Shown in pieces: positions 1 through 9,094 of a DNA stretch of 48,403 nt (positions are counted from its first letter, which is position 1; each line of letters starts with the position of its first letter). The DNA comes from Verrucomicrobiota bacterium. Lineage in GTDB: Bacteria > Verrucomicrobiota > Verrucomicrobiia > Chthoniobacterales > Terrimicrobiaceae. The stretch spans positions 1 through 48,403 of the forward strand of contig JAFKMU010000068.1 in assembly GCA_017305195.1 (NCBI GenBank). Direction: 5' to 3'. Made by a program: the position numbers and the translations under genes. The notes under the pieces are model-generated. The model saw nothing but the letters and a program-made list of their open reading frames with translations. It was not told where the DNA came from and searched no databases.

Positions 1-384
1 GGCAAGCCCGAAGGCCTCAACCAGGGCTACTACGTGAAGCCGACCGTCTTCGCCGATGTGAAGCCGGACATGCGGGTCGCGCGCGAGGAGATCTTCGGGC
101 CCGTGCTCTCGATTTTGCCCTACAAGGACGAGGCCGATGCCATCCGCATCGCCAACGACCACATGTTCGGTCTCGCCGGCTATGTCCACTCGTCCGATCG
201 CGATCGGGCGAAGCGCGTCGCGCGGCAGGTGCGCGCCGGCATGGTGACGCTGAACATGGCGGCCGCCGATCCGGCTGCCCCCTTCGGCGGCTACCGCCAG
301 TCCGGCAATGGCCGTGAATGGGGCCAGCACGGCATCGAGGAATACCTCGAGATCAAGGCCGTCATGGGCTGGAACGCCGCCTGA
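1..384 (+). CDS. aldehyde dehydrogenase family protein, C-terminal fragment
   Basis: The open frame begins at base 1, so the 5' end lies outside the window; about 127 residues remain. It carries the typical ALDH C-terminal block: the EEIFGPVL motif (Glu and Phe of this motif contact the nicotinamide cofactor in the family), an A-N-D-x-x-x-G-L-A-G segment, and the closing PFGGYRQSGNGRE motif of the oligomerisation region. The family oxidises aldehydes to acids with NAD(P)+ through a catalytic Cys that is upstream of the window, so substrate cannot be inferred. The stop is TGA at 382-384. A short GC-rich hairpin follows, then the RNase P RNA. No pathway partner is visible. Confidence 0.9.
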   Translation, partial: GKPEGLNQGYYVKPTVFADVKPDMRVAREEIFGPVLSILPYKDEADAIRIANDHMFGLAGYVHSSDRDRAKRVARQVRAGMVTLNMAAADPAAPFGGYRQSGNGREWGQHGIEEYLEIKAVMGWNAA

Positions 385-421
385 CCGATCCCGCTAACCG
401 GGACTGCTGGAAGACCTTGAC

Positions 422-445
422 GGGGGGCCATGTGCCCCCCTTATT
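422..445 (+). terminator. GC hairpin after the ALDH fragment, possible terminator
   Basis: GGGGGGC (422-428) and GCCCCCC (434-440) form a perfect 7-bp stem with a 5-base loop, followed by TTATT. The U tract is weak, so termination is plausible but not certain. It lies between the ALDH stop and the start of rnpB. Confidence 0.4.
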
Positions 446-454
446 GCTGCTCAT

Positions 455-859
<405 letters not shown>

Positions 860-877
860 ATGATTTTTTCTTGCCGC

Positions 878-995
878 GGGCTGCTGGGAAGGGGTGCTGT
901 CGCCTTCCGACGTGGTGCTATGCCCGCGGCGGCCATATCGGCAGCGGGTCATTCGTGGCCACGGGGCTGCTGGGAACGGGTGCTATCGCCTTCCG
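878..995. repeat. two-copy imperfect direct repeat downstream of rnpB
   Basis: A 32-base unit beginning GGGCTGCTGGGAA and ending TCGCCTTCCG occurs at 878-909 and again at 964-995 with two mismatches, an 86-base period. The stretch lies between rnpB and the 3' end of the minus-strand chimeric gene at 1029. No gene is supported here. Function unknown. Confidence 0.7.
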
Positions 996-1028
996 CAGCT
1001 ATGGCGCAGCAGATGGCTCGGCGCGGCG

Positions 1029-3296
1029 TCAGCTCGGGCGGTGCTGCGGCTCGCCGGGCATCGTACCCTCATCCCGAAGCCGCGAGCGCCGAATGGAACC
1101 CGTCCGCTCGAGGATCGGATAGGCCACCGATGCGATATGCGCGGCGATGCGCTTCAGATCGCGCGTGATGTCGATGTGCAGCGAGCTCGTTTCGATGCTC
1201 TGCGGCTTGCCCTCTCTGAGCCGCCGCAAATGGTTGTCATTGGCCTCCTGCTCGAGATCGCGCATCCGATCCTTCTCCGCCATCAGCGCTCTCGCAGACT
1301 GGATGTCACCGAGCACGAAGACGCTCGTCGCGAGATGGAGATTGTCCAGCAGGCAACGATGCATGTTGCTGATCTCCTCCAAGCCATCGTCGGAGAAGGT
1401 GAGCTTGCGCTTGATCTTCTTCGCGGCCAGCTCGCGCAGGTTCTTGTCCAGGATGTCACCGACGTGCTCGAGATTGATCGTGAACGCAAGGATGTCCGAG
1501 CAGCGATTCGCATCGACCTCGCTGAGCCCGTCCTGACGGCTGATGGCCATCAGGTGCTGCTTGACGGCGTTGTGCAGCCGGTCGAGGTCATCGTCCATCT
1601 CCGCCAGCGTCGCAAGAAGCTTGCGGTCGTCGCTGCGCAGGGCCTCGAGGAACGTCGTGAGCATCGTCTGCACGATATCCACCATGCGCAGCACCTCGCG
1701 CGTCGCGTCCGCAAGCGCGAGGCTCGGCGATTTGACGACCGCGGCATCGAGGTACTGCGGCGCACCAGGGTCAGCAGCAGTCGGGCCGGGAGGGATCAGC
1801 TTCGCGCAGAGGCGCGCCAGCGGATCCAGCAGTCCGATGAACACGACGGCCAGCGCCACGTTGAAAAGCGTGTGAAAGTTGGCCACCTGACGGGCGGGGC
1901 TTGCATCCAGAGCCGCCATCGCATCGGCAAGCCACGGCAGCACCGGAATGGCGACTAGGCATCCCGCGCAGCGCACAATGAGATTGCCGAGCGCAAGCTG
2001 CCGCGCGGCCTTGTTCGTGCCGGCGGCAAAGTATTGCGGAATGACGTTGCCGAGATTGGCGCCCGGCTCCCAGTCCCGCACGTACTGAAACAGGCCGCCG
2101 CATTGCACCGCTACGGGCATAGCGCCATAAAGGACGGCGCGCCTGAGCCAGACGGCCTCGGGTTCCACGGGAGCGGGCAGCAGGAGAAGGTCCGCCGCCG
2201 CCAGCGCCTTGCGCGCGAGCGTCTCATCGAACTCTCCAAACTGGACAAATTTCCCCGCGTGTTTCCGGCGGGCGACCTCGAGCGGGATCGCCAGCTCCGC
2301 CGGAACCCCGCCCAGCACCGCGATGCGGACATCCTCCACCAGCAGGCGGTCGAGAGCTCCCAGCAGGCTGTCGATCCCGGCCTGCCTGGTCGCCTCGGTG
2401 AAGGTGACAATCGTGCGGGCTGACGCGCCGGGAGCGAGCCCGGCCGCCTGGAGGAAATCCTCCGTGTTCCTGCCGCGTGCGGCTGGCTTGCCCTTGGAAT
2501 ACGGGGCTGCCAACGCGGTGTCGGCATCGGGTTTCCAGCCGGTCACATCGTCGCAGGAGGGAATGCCGACCAGCTTGTGCCGCTGCTCGCGCAGGACGGG
2601 GTCGAGTCCGCATCCGTAGTCCGGCGTTTGCGCCGCATCGACGAAGCGCTCGCCGGGCAGCACCACGGCATCCGCGTAGATGATGCCGCCCTTGAGGCAG
2701 TTCATGCTGCCGAAGTATTCCAGTCCTTGGGCGGAAAAGTAGTCGCCGGGCAGGTTGGTGAGGCCGAAGTCAAAGCTCCAGAAATTGCCCTGGTACTCAA
2801 GCCCGTGCGGACTGAGCACGGTGCGGAAGGGCAGGCGCTGGTCGCGCACGAGCGCGGGGGCGATCGCCGTCTCCCAGCTGTGGAGATGTAGCACCTGCGG
2901 CGCCGGGTCCGCGCGGCGGGCCAGTTCCAGCACGCACTTGGTGAAAAAGATGAACCGGGCGGCGTTGTCCTGGTAGTCGCGGTCGTCGGTGCCGTAAATG
3001 CCGGAGCGGTCAAAATACTCGTCCCGGGAGACAAGGAACACCTGCACTCCGGCGGGCGTTTTTGTCTCGAAGACTTCGCAGGGATAGCGTCCGCTCCCGA
3101 CCGGCACGGTGAACTTCACCCCGGTTTTGCGCGCCTTGATCGACTTGTTTTCGCGGATGGCGCGGTAGTATGGCAGTACGACGCTGACCTCATGCCCGAG
3201 GGTGCGAAGCTCGCTGGTCAGGCTGGCCAGCGTGTCCGCAAGGCTGCCGGAACGGATGAGTGGCGATAACTCGCTCGACGCCATGAGAATCTTCAT
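1029..3296 (-). CDS. chimeric ORF: glycogen synthase-like (GT5) N-terminus joined to Na/Pi-cotransporter/PhoU C-terminus
   Basis: A single 755-residue frame. Residues 1 to ~412 resemble GlgA-type starch/glycogen synthase: MKILMASSELSPL start, GHEVSVVLPYYR, HLHSWETA, SPHGLEYQGNFW, and a degenerate EP...YGAMPV loop. The usual K-x-G-G-L ADP-glucose loop reads RSGSL, and the E-P-C-G motif has lost its Cys, so activity is doubtful. From ~410 the sequence becomes the second half of a Na+/phosphate cotransporter: GANLGN, GTNKAARQLAL, membrane helices (~440-510), then a PhoU-like helical domain (~535-735). The GlgA C-terminus (~70 residues) and the transporter N-terminus are both missing. The switch lies around bases 2055-2072. 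No known protein family has this architecture, so recombination or an assembly join are both possible. Confidence 0.75.
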   Translation of the reverse strand: MKILMASSELSPLIRSGSLADTLASLTSELRTLGHEVSVVLPYYRAIRENKSIKARKTGVKFTVPVGSGRYPCEVFETKTPAGVQVFLVSRDEYFDRSGIYGTDDRDYQDNAARFIFFTKCVLELARRADPAPQVLHLHSWETAIAPALVRDQRLPFRTVLSPHGLEYQGNFWSFDFGLTNLPGDYFSAQGLEYFGSMNCLKGGIIYADAVVLPGERFVDAAQTPDYGCGLDPVLREQRHKLVGIPSCDDVTGWKPDADTALAAPYSKGKPAARGRNTEDFLQAAGLAPGASARTIVTFTEATRQAGIDSLLGALDRLLVEDVRIAVLGGVPAELAIPLEVARRKHAGKFVQFGEFDETLARKALAAADLLLLPAPVEPEAVWLRRAVLYGAMPVAVQCGGLFQYVRDWEPGANLGNVIPQYFAAGTNKAARQLALGNLIVRCAGCLVAIPVLPWLADAMAALDASPARQVANFHTLFNVALAVVFIGLLDPLARLCAKLIPPGPTAADPGAPQYLDAAVVKSPSLALADATREVLRMVDIVQTMLTTFLEALRSDDRKLLATLAEMDDDLDRLHNAVKQHLMAISRQDGLSEVDANRCSDILAFTINLEHVGDILDKNLRELAAKKIKRKLTFSDDGLEEISNMHRCLLDNLHLATSVFVLGDIQSARALMAEKDRMRDLEQEANDNHLRRLREGKPQSIETSSLHIDITRDLKRIAAHIASVAYPILERTGSIRRSRLRDEGTMPGEPQHRPS

Positions 3297-3348
3297 GCCT
3301 GTCTGCTAGCACGTTGCGGGGGCAGTGTCATCACTGTACGATGACTTC

Positions 3349-3996
3349 ATGCCATCCTCTCCGATTGCGGTTGTCACCTGCGGCCCGGCCTACGAGCCCA
3401 TTGATTCCGTTCGCCGCATCACCAACCACTCCACCGGGGAAATCGGCGTTTTTTTGAGCGACGCGCTGGCGGCGAGGGGATTTCACGTCGTGTGCTTTCG
3501 CGGGGAGATGGCGACGTTTCCCGCGCCATCGTCGGCGCAGGTGCATTCCTTTACGACGAATGACTCGCTGGAAGCGCTGTTTGCCGGCCTGCCCGCGGCC
3601 CCGGCGGTGATTTTTCACGCTGCGGCTCTCTCCGATTATCGGGTCGGTTCCGTCAAGGGAGCCCGGGTGACGGGAAAGATCCGTAGTGATTTGAAGGAAC
3701 TCGTGATTCATCTCACACCTGCGACAAAGCTCCTACCGCTCCTGCCTGAGATGTTTCCCCAGGCTCTCATCATCGGCTGGAAGTACGAACTCGACGGCAC
3801 GTGTGAGGAGGCTCTGGAGCGAGGGCGCCATCAGGTCGCCGCGGTTGGCACGGCGGGATGCGTGGTCAACGGTCGCGCCTATGGGGAGGGATTTGGCTTC
3901 CTGGAAGATGGCGAGGTGCGGCATTTTGCGGACAAGCGGTTCCTCGCCGCGCATCTGGCGGATTGGAGCTGGCGCAGGGTTGCGCTCGATGCGTGA
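3349..3996 (+). CDS. CoaB-like phosphopantothenoylcysteine synthetase/flavoprotein-type protein
   Basis: About 215 residues matching the DNA/pantothenate metabolism flavoprotein fold of the CoaB half of CoaBC: TCGPAYEPID near the N-terminus (the T-x-G-x-T-x-E-P-I-D nucleotide loop of CoaB), the NHSTGEIG segment, FHAAALSDYRV, GKIRSD, and a C-terminal VVNG/GFLEDG block. CoaB joins cysteine to 4'-phosphopantothenate in CoA synthesis. Length is that of a stand-alone CoaB domain; no CoaA-type decarboxylase domain is present. I chose ATG 3349; a GTG 24 bases upstream in frame (3325) is an alternative, and neither has a strong Shine-Dalgarno. It is divergent from the chimeric gene at 3296. Exact substrate is inferred, not shown. 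Confidence 0.75.
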   Translation: MPSSPIAVVTCGPAYEPIDSVRRITNHSTGEIGVFLSDALAARGFHVVCFRGEMATFPAPSSAQVHSFTTNDSLEALFAGLPAAPAVIFHAAALSDYRVGSVKGARVTGKIRSDLKELVIHLTPATKLLPLLPEMFPQALIIGWKYELDGTCEEALERGRHQVAAVGTAGCVVNGRAYGEGFGFLEDGEVRHFADKRFLAAHLADWSWRRVALDA

Positions 3997-4082
3997 TCTT
4001 TTGTTCCCTCCGGACTTGTGGGAAACGAGACGCGTGGCGTAATCTCTCAGGCTTGCCCTTACCACCTGCAGCAGCACCTCAA

Positions 4083-4952
4083 ATGAAGATTTTTTTGGAC
4101 GGTCAGTTCCTCGACAAGCAAGACGCGAAGATTTCCGTGTTCGACCACGGCCTGCTTTATGGTGACGGCGTCTTCGAAGGCATCCGTTTTTACAATGGGC
4201 GTGTCTTCCGGTTGGAGCAGCACATCGACCGCCTGTATGATTCCGCCAAAGCCATCTGCCTGACCATTCCGATGACTCCGGCTGAAATGACCGAGGCTCT
4301 GCTGGAGACGATTCGCCAGAATGGACTCCAGGATGGCTATGTGCGTCTCGTCGTGACTCGCGGCGTGGGCGACTTGGGGTTGAACCCTCTCCTGTGTCCC
4401 AAGGCCAGCGTGATCATCATCGCGGCGAAGATCACCCTTTACCCCGAGGAAATGTACAAGAACGGCCTCACTGTGGTGACCTGCTCGACGCGCCGCATCC
4501 CGCATGGCGCGCTCAGCCCGATGGTGAAGTCGCTCAATTACCTCAACAATGTCCTCGCCAAAATCGAGGCCCAGCAGGCCGGAGCCGGCGAGGGGCTCAT
4601 GCTGAACGAGCAGGGTTATGTGGCCGAGTGCACGGGCGACAACATTTTCACGATCAAGAACGGTCAGGTCTTCACGCCCCCGATCTCGGCTGGAGCGCTG
4701 GCCGGGGTCACTCGCGAGGCGATGTTCGACATCTCCGCGCAGCTCGGCGTGACGATCTCCGAGCCGAACATGACCCGATACGATATTTACACGGCCGACG
4801 AGTGTTTCCTCACAGGAACTGCGGCGGAAGTCATCCCCGTGACCAAGCTCGACACCCGGGTGATTGGCGACGGGAAGCCGGGTCCGCTGACCCTGAAATT
4901 CATCGAGAAGTTCCATGAGTTGACAGCCAACTCTGGTACGGCGATTTATTAA
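4083..4952 (+). CDS. ilvE: branched-chain amino acid aminotransferase (fold-type IV PLP enzyme)
   Basis: A 289-residue class IV aminotransferase, which interconverts branched-chain 2-oxo acids and Leu/Ile/Val using glutamate. Seen: FDHGLLYGDGVFEG near the N-terminus, the VKSLNYLNNVLAK block carrying the PLP-binding Lys, the ECTGDNIF motif (~residue 183) and TGTAAEV-PV near the C-terminus. D-amino-acid transaminase and aminodeoxychorismate lyase share this fold; length and motif order favour BCAT. The start ATG at 4083 fits the family N-terminus; the much longer frame upstream has no family similarity. The next gene begins 2 bases after the stop, so it is probably cotranscribed with mcsA. Confidence 0.88.
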   Translation: MKIFLDGQFLDKQDAKISVFDHGLLYGDGVFEGIRFYNGRVFRLEQHIDRLYDSAKAICLTIPMTPAEMTEALLETIRQNGLQDGYVRLVVTRGVGDLGLNPLLCPKASVIIIAAKITLYPEEMYKNGLTVVTCSTRRIPHGALSPMVKSLNYLNNVLAKIEAQQAGAGEGLMLNEQGYVAECTGDNIFTIKNGQVFTPPISAGALAGVTREAMFDISAQLGVTISEPNMTRYDIYTADECFLTGTAAEVIPVTKLDTRVIGDGKPGPLTLKFIEKFHELTANSGTAIY

Positions 4953-4954
4953 GC

Positions 4955-5446
4955 ATGCAGTGCGACGTTTGCCAGCAGAAGGAAGCCACGGTTTTCCTCA
5001 CCCAGATCGTGGGAGGGAAGATGCAGAAGGTGAATCTCTGCGAGGCATGCTCGAAGGACAAAGGAGTCAATGACCCGACCGGTTTTGCCCTGGCCGATCT
5101 CCTGCTAGGCATGGGAGCCGCCCAGGAAATCGAGAAAAACCCGGCCGCCCAGCGCTGCCCGGTCTGCGGCTTCACGCAAGCGGACTTCAAGAAGACGGGC
5201 CGCCTCGGGTGCAGCACCTGCTACGAGGTTTTTGCTGATGGTTTGGAAGGCATGATTCGCAACATGCACAAGGGACCCGAGCACGTCGGGAAAGCTCCGG
5301 TGGCTTATCTGCGGTCGCGGCAAATCGACCAGAAGATCAAGACCTTGCAATCAAGCCTCCAGGAAGCCGTCGCGGCCGAGCAATATGAAAAAGCCGCGGA
5401 CCTTCGCGATCAGATCCGTCGGATCGAGGCAGGATTGGAAGCATGA
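4955..5446 (+). CDS. mcsA: McsA-like activator of protein-arginine kinase
   Basis: A 163-residue protein with zinc-finger-like Cys pairs: CDVC (residues 3-6), CEAC (~29-32), CPVC and CSTC (~68-90), followed by a C-terminal UvrB/UvrC motif (~130-160, QEAVAAEQYEKAADLRDQIRRIE). In Firmicutes McsA binds and activates the arginine kinase McsB and links it to ClpC; the same gene order here (mcsA-mcsB-clpC) supports that role. The stop overlaps the McsB start (ATGA at 5443), indicating translational coupling. Start ATG 4955 immediately precedes the first C-x-x-C. Confidence 0.9.
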   Translation: MQCDVCQQKEATVFLTQIVGGKMQKVNLCEACSKDKGVNDPTGFALADLLLGMGAAQEIEKNPAAQRCPVCGFTQADFKKTGRLGCSTCYEVFADGLEGMIRNMHKGPEHVGKAPVAYLRSRQIDQKIKTLQSSLQEAVAAEQYEKAADLRDQIRRIEAGLEA

Positions 5447-6558
5447 AGCTGACTGAAATCATCGAAAACTCCGGGGAGTGGCTCAAGGGCGACGGTCCGC
5501 ACCGCAACATCGTCGTCAGCAGCCGCGTCCGTCTCGCCCGCAACCTCCGCAGCAAGCCGTTTCCCGGCTGGGCCAAGAAAGCCGAGCGCATCGAGGTGCT
5601 CAAGATCGTCAAGAGCGCGGTCGAGCAGCTTCCCGAGATGGAGGATGCCTACACCGAGAACCTCGAGGCTCTCTCTCCGCTGGAGAAGCAGGTGCTGGTC
5701 GAGCGTCATCTCATCAGCCGTGAACACGCCGCCAAGGGCGTGGGCAGCGGGGTGGTGATGAATGTCAACCAGTCCCTCAGCTTCATGATCAATGAAGAGG
5801 ATCACCTGCGCATGCAGGCGATCTGCTGCGGGCTGCAACTCGGCAAGGTCTTCGCCATGATCAACCAGGCGGATAGCGAGTTGGAGCCCATGCTCGACTT
5901 TGCCTTCCACCCGCAGCTCGGCTACCTCACGGCCTGCCCGTCGAATGTCGGCACCGGCATGAGGGCGTCCGCGATGCTTCATCTGCCCGGCCTCGTCATG
6001 AGCGACCAGATGAACAAGATCATCAATTCCGTAAACAAGATCGGTCTCGCCGTGCGCGGACTGCACGGAGAGGGGACGGAAGCCATGGGCAACCTGTTCC
6101 AGGTTTCGAATCAGACGACCCTCGGCGAGGCGGAGGAGGAGATCATCTCGCGGCTCAATGATGTGATCGAAAAAATCATCGAGCACGAGTGCAACGCCCG
6201 CCAGTTGCTCCTGCAGAAGAAGCCTGTCACGCTGCTCGACCAGATCGGCCGCGCTTACGGCGTCTTGTCCTACGCTCACTCCATTAGCTCGAAGGAGGCG
6301 CTTAACCTGCTTTCCGTGATCAAGTTGGGGACAGATCTGAATCTTTTCCCCGATGAAAATCGAATCCTGGTGGATGAGCTCTTTATCGAGACGCAACCTG
6401 CTCATCTTCAAAAAGGAGCGCATGTGCAAAAAATGTCCGCGGATGAAAGGGACACCTTGCGCGCTTCACTGATTCGAGCCAAACTACAAGTCGTGCCCAA
6501 GCCGGATATCGCGAAAATCGCCACCCAACCCTTGGGGACGACCGAAAATGATGAATAA
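5443..6558 (+). CDS. mcsB: protein-arginine kinase McsB
   Basis: A 371-residue ATP:guanido phosphotransferase-family enzyme that phosphorylates protein arginines, marking proteins for ClpCP. Seen: VVSSRVRLARNLRSKPFPG (phosphagen-kinase nucleotide-binding start, ~residues 24-43), CPSNVGTGMRAS (~165-177), the GTEAMGNLFQVSNQTTLG block (~207-224) and a helical C-terminal domain. Length matches Bacillus McsB closely. It overlaps mcsA upstream by 4 bases and clpC downstream by 11 bases. No CtsR repressor and no YwlE-type arginine phosphatase gene lies in this operon, unlike the Firmicutes arrangement. Confidence 0.93.
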   Translation: MKLTEIIENSGEWLKGDGPHRNIVVSSRVRLARNLRSKPFPGWAKKAERIEVLKIVKSAVEQLPEMEDAYTENLEALSPLEKQVLVERHLISREHAAKGVGSGVVMNVNQSLSFMINEEDHLRMQAICCGLQLGKVFAMINQADSELEPMLDFAFHPQLGYLTACPSNVGTGMRASAMLHLPGLVMSDQMNKIINSVNKIGLAVRGLHGEGTEAMGNLFQVSNQTTLGEAEEEIISRLNDVIEKIIEHECNARQLLLQKKPVTLLDQIGRAYGVLSYAHSISSKEALNLLSVIKLGTDLNLFPDENRILVDELFIETQPAHLQKGAHVQKMSADERDTLRASLIRAKLQVVPKPDIAKIATQPLGTTENDE

Positions 6559-9031
6559 CTTCACTCCTCGTGCGCAACAGGTATTGGCGCTCGCCCGCAA
6601 GGAAGCCGATCGGTTCAACCACAACTATGTGGGTACTGAGCATCTCCTGCTCGGACTGATCAAGCTCGGCCAGGGAGTGGCGGTCAATGTCCTCCAGAAG
6701 ATGGGCCTCGACCTTGAGACCGTCCGCATGGAGGTTGAGAAACAGGTGGGTTCCGGTCCCGAGACCAAGATGGTCGGGAACATCCCGTATACCCCGCGCG
6801 TCAAGAAGGTCCTTGCCCTTGCCGGCAAGGAAGCCAAGGCCCTTCAGCACTCCTACGTGGGCACCGAGCACATCCTGCTCGGCCTGCTCCGCGAAGGCGA
6901 GGGCGTTGCCGCCCGCGTGCTCAAGAGCCTCGAGGTCGACATCGAGCGCACACGCAACGAGATCCTCAAGGAACTCGATCCGAATTTTGCACCGCAGGAA
7001 GAAGAAGGCGGCGTGCCACAGGAAGCTGGTTCCAAGAAGGACGGCAAGACCCCGGCCCTTCGCGCCTTCGGTCGTGATCTGACCGAACTCGCCAAGAAGG
7101 GCGAGCTCGATCCGGTCATCGGTCGTGCCGACGAAATCGAACGCGTCATTCAGATCCTCTGTCGCCGTACGAAGAACAATCCGGTGCTCATCGGTGAGGC
7201 GGGCGTTGGCAAGACAGCCATCGCGGAAGGCCTCGCGGAGGAAATCATCAACGGCAACGTGCCGGAGATCCTGCGTGAAAAGAAGGTCGTCACCCTCGAC
7301 CTCGCCCTCATGGTGGCCGGTACCAAGTACCGCGGCCAGTTTGAAGAGCGCATCAAGGCGGTGATGGATGAGATTCGTCGCACCAAGAACGTCATCCTCT
7401 TCATCGACGAGTTGCACACCATCGTGGGTGCCGGTTCGGCCGAGGGAGCGATGGACGCCTCCAATATCATCAAGCCCGCGCTTTCCCGCGGCGAGCTGCA
7501 GTGCATCGGCGCCACCACGCTGAACGAGTACCGCAAGTACATCGAAAAGGACGCCGCCCTCGAGCGCCGCTTCCAGACCGTGAAGGTGGAGGCCCCTTCG
7601 GTAGATGAGACCATCCTTATCCTCAAGGGCATCCGGCCGAAGTACGAGGCGCACCACAAGGCCAAGATCTCCGACGAAGCCCTCGAGCTTGCCGCAAAGC
7701 TTTCCGATCGCTACCTGACCGGACGCTTCCTGCCGGACAAGGCCATCGATGTGATGGACGAGGCTGGCGCCCGCGCCCGCATCTCGGCCATGACACGTCC
7801 GCCAAACGTCAAGGACATCGAGGCTGAGATCGAGTCGATCCGCATCGAGAAGGAAGCCGCCATCAAGGCGCAGGATTTTGAGAAAGCCGCCTCGCTTCGC
7901 GACACGGAGAAGCAGGCCAAGGATCGCCTCGACAGCATCCTCGCCGAGTGGAGAGCCAACAAGGAGGAGAAGGAAGTCCATGTCACCGAGGACGACATCA
8001 TGCATGTCTTGTCGAAGTGGACGGGCGTTCCTCTCTCCCGCATGGAGCAGCAGGAGACTCAGAAACTCCTGACCATGGAGAACGAGCTCAAGGGCAAGGT
8101 GATCGGCCAGGACGAGGCCGTCATCGCGATCAGCAAGGCTCTGCGCCGTTCGCGTGCCGACTTGAAGGACCCGCGCCGCCCGATCGGCTCATTCATCTTC
8201 CTCGGCCCAACAGGTGTCGGCAAGACCTTCCTCGCCCGTACGCTCGCCGAGTTCATGTTTGGCGATGCAGACGCGCTGATCCAGATCGACATGTCCGAGT
8301 ACATGGAGAAGTTCACCGCCTCGCGCCTCATCGGCTCGCCTCCGGGCTATGTCGGTTACGAAGAGGGCGGTCAGCTCTCCGAGGCGGTCCGCCGCCGTCC
8401 GTACTCCGTGGTGCTCTTCGACGAGATCGAAAAGGCTCACCCCGACGTGATGCATCTCCTGCTCCAGATCCTGGAGGAGGGCAAGATCACGGATTCGCTG
8501 GGCCGCAAGATCGACTTCCGCAACACGATCATCATCATGACGTCGAATGTCGGCGCCGAGTTGATCAAGAAGCAGACCTCGATGGGTTTCGGCGCTCCGA
8601 AGCTGGACGACAACTACGACACCATGCAGGGCAAGATCCTCGAGGAGACGAAGCGTGTCTTCAAACCCGAGTTTCTCAACCGCCTGGACGACATCATCGT
8701 CTTCCACACATTGAGCAAGGTCGATCTCATTACGATCGTGAATCTCGAGGTCAGCAAGGTGGTTACCCGTATCAAGTCCAAGGACATCCACCTCGAGCTC
8801 GAGGAATCCGCCAAGGAGCTTCTCATCGAGAAGGGTTACGATCCCATGTATGGCGCGCGTCCGATGCGTCGTGCCGTGGAGCGTTACCTCGAGGACCCGA
8901 TGGCCGAGGAACTCCTGCGCGGCAACGTGAAGCCCGGCGAGACGCTGAACGTCCGTCGGGAAGGCGAGAAGCTCGTCTTCACCCCGAAGTCCGGCACATT
9001 GCCCGAGCCCAGTTCGGCCACGGCCAGCTAA
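6548..9031 (+). CDS. clpC: ATP-dependent Clp protease ATPase ClpC
   Basis: An 827-residue Hsp100 unfoldase. Order: two Clp-N repeats (~1-145, the site where ClpC binds phospho-arginine in Bacillus), AAA+ domain 1 with Walker A GEAGVGKTA (~216-224), a middle UVR-type coiled coil (~430-465), AAA+ domain 2 with Walker A GPTGVGKTF (~556-564), an MGF tripeptide (~680) at the position of the ClpP-docking loop, and the C-terminal small domain. It overlaps the McsB stop; start ATG 6548 or 6551 cannot be separated. As the last gene of ilvE-mcsA-mcsB-clpC it is followed by a strong terminator. Function is unfolding of arginine-phosphorylated or adaptor-delivered substrates for ClpP, which is not encoded here. 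Confidence 0.95.
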   Translation: MMNNFTPRAQQVLALARKEADRFNHNYVGTEHLLLGLIKLGQGVAVNVLQKMGLDLETVRMEVEKQVGSGPETKMVGNIPYTPRVKKVLALAGKEAKALQHSYVGTEHILLGLLREGEGVAARVLKSLEVDIERTRNEILKELDPNFAPQEEEGGVPQEAGSKKDGKTPALRAFGRDLTELAKKGELDPVIGRADEIERVIQILCRRTKNNPVLIGEAGVGKTAIAEGLAEEIINGNVPEILREKKVVTLDLALMVAGTKYRGQFEERIKAVMDEIRRTKNVILFIDELHTIVGAGSAEGAMDASNIIKPALSRGELQCIGATTLNEYRKYIEKDAALERRFQTVKVEAPSVDETILILKGIRPKYEAHHKAKISDEALELAAKLSDRYLTGRFLPDKAIDVMDEAGARARISAMTRPPNVKDIEAEIESIRIEKEAAIKAQDFEKAASLRDTEKQAKDRLDSILAEWRANKEEKEVHVTEDDIMHVLSKWTGVPLSRMEQQETQKLLTMENELKGKVIGQDEAVIAISKALRRSRADLKDPRRPIGSFIFLGPTGVGKTFLARTLAEFMFGDADALIQIDMSEYMEKFTASRLIGSPPGYVGYEEGGQLSEAVRRRPYSVVLFDEIEKAHPDVMHLLLQILEEGKITDSLGRKIDFRNTIIIMTSNVGAELIKKQTSMGFGAPKLDDNYDTMQGKILEETKRVFKPEFLNRLDDIIVFHTLSKVDLITIVNLEVSKVVTRIKSKDIHLELEESAKELLIEKGYDPMYGARPMRRAVERYLEDPMAEELLRGNVKPGETLNVRREGEKLVFTPKSGTLPEPSSATAS

Positions 9032-9057
9032 AAGGGAATTCCAGAAACTTAACGAAG

Positions 9058-9085
9058 AAGCCCGTCAGCAATGGCGGGCTTTTTC
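9058..9085 (+). terminator. rho-independent terminator after clpC
   Basis: AAGCCCG (9058-9064) pairs with CGGGCTT (9075-9081), 10-base loop, followed by a T tract (9080-9084). It closes the mcsA-mcsB-clpC operon and lies just before the 3' end of the convergent ArsR gene. Confidence 0.85.
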
Positions 9086-9094
9086 GTTTCCTCT

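Noticed and set aside
894..1958. 354-residue plus-strand frame opposite the transporter half of the chimera
   Set aside because: No recognisable motif; the minus strand shows clear PhoU-like and transporter sequence.
6383..8005. 540-residue open frame on the minus strand opposite clpC
   Set aside because: Shadow of the high-GC clpC/mcsB coding pattern; no domain motifs, and clpC is fully supported on the plus strand.
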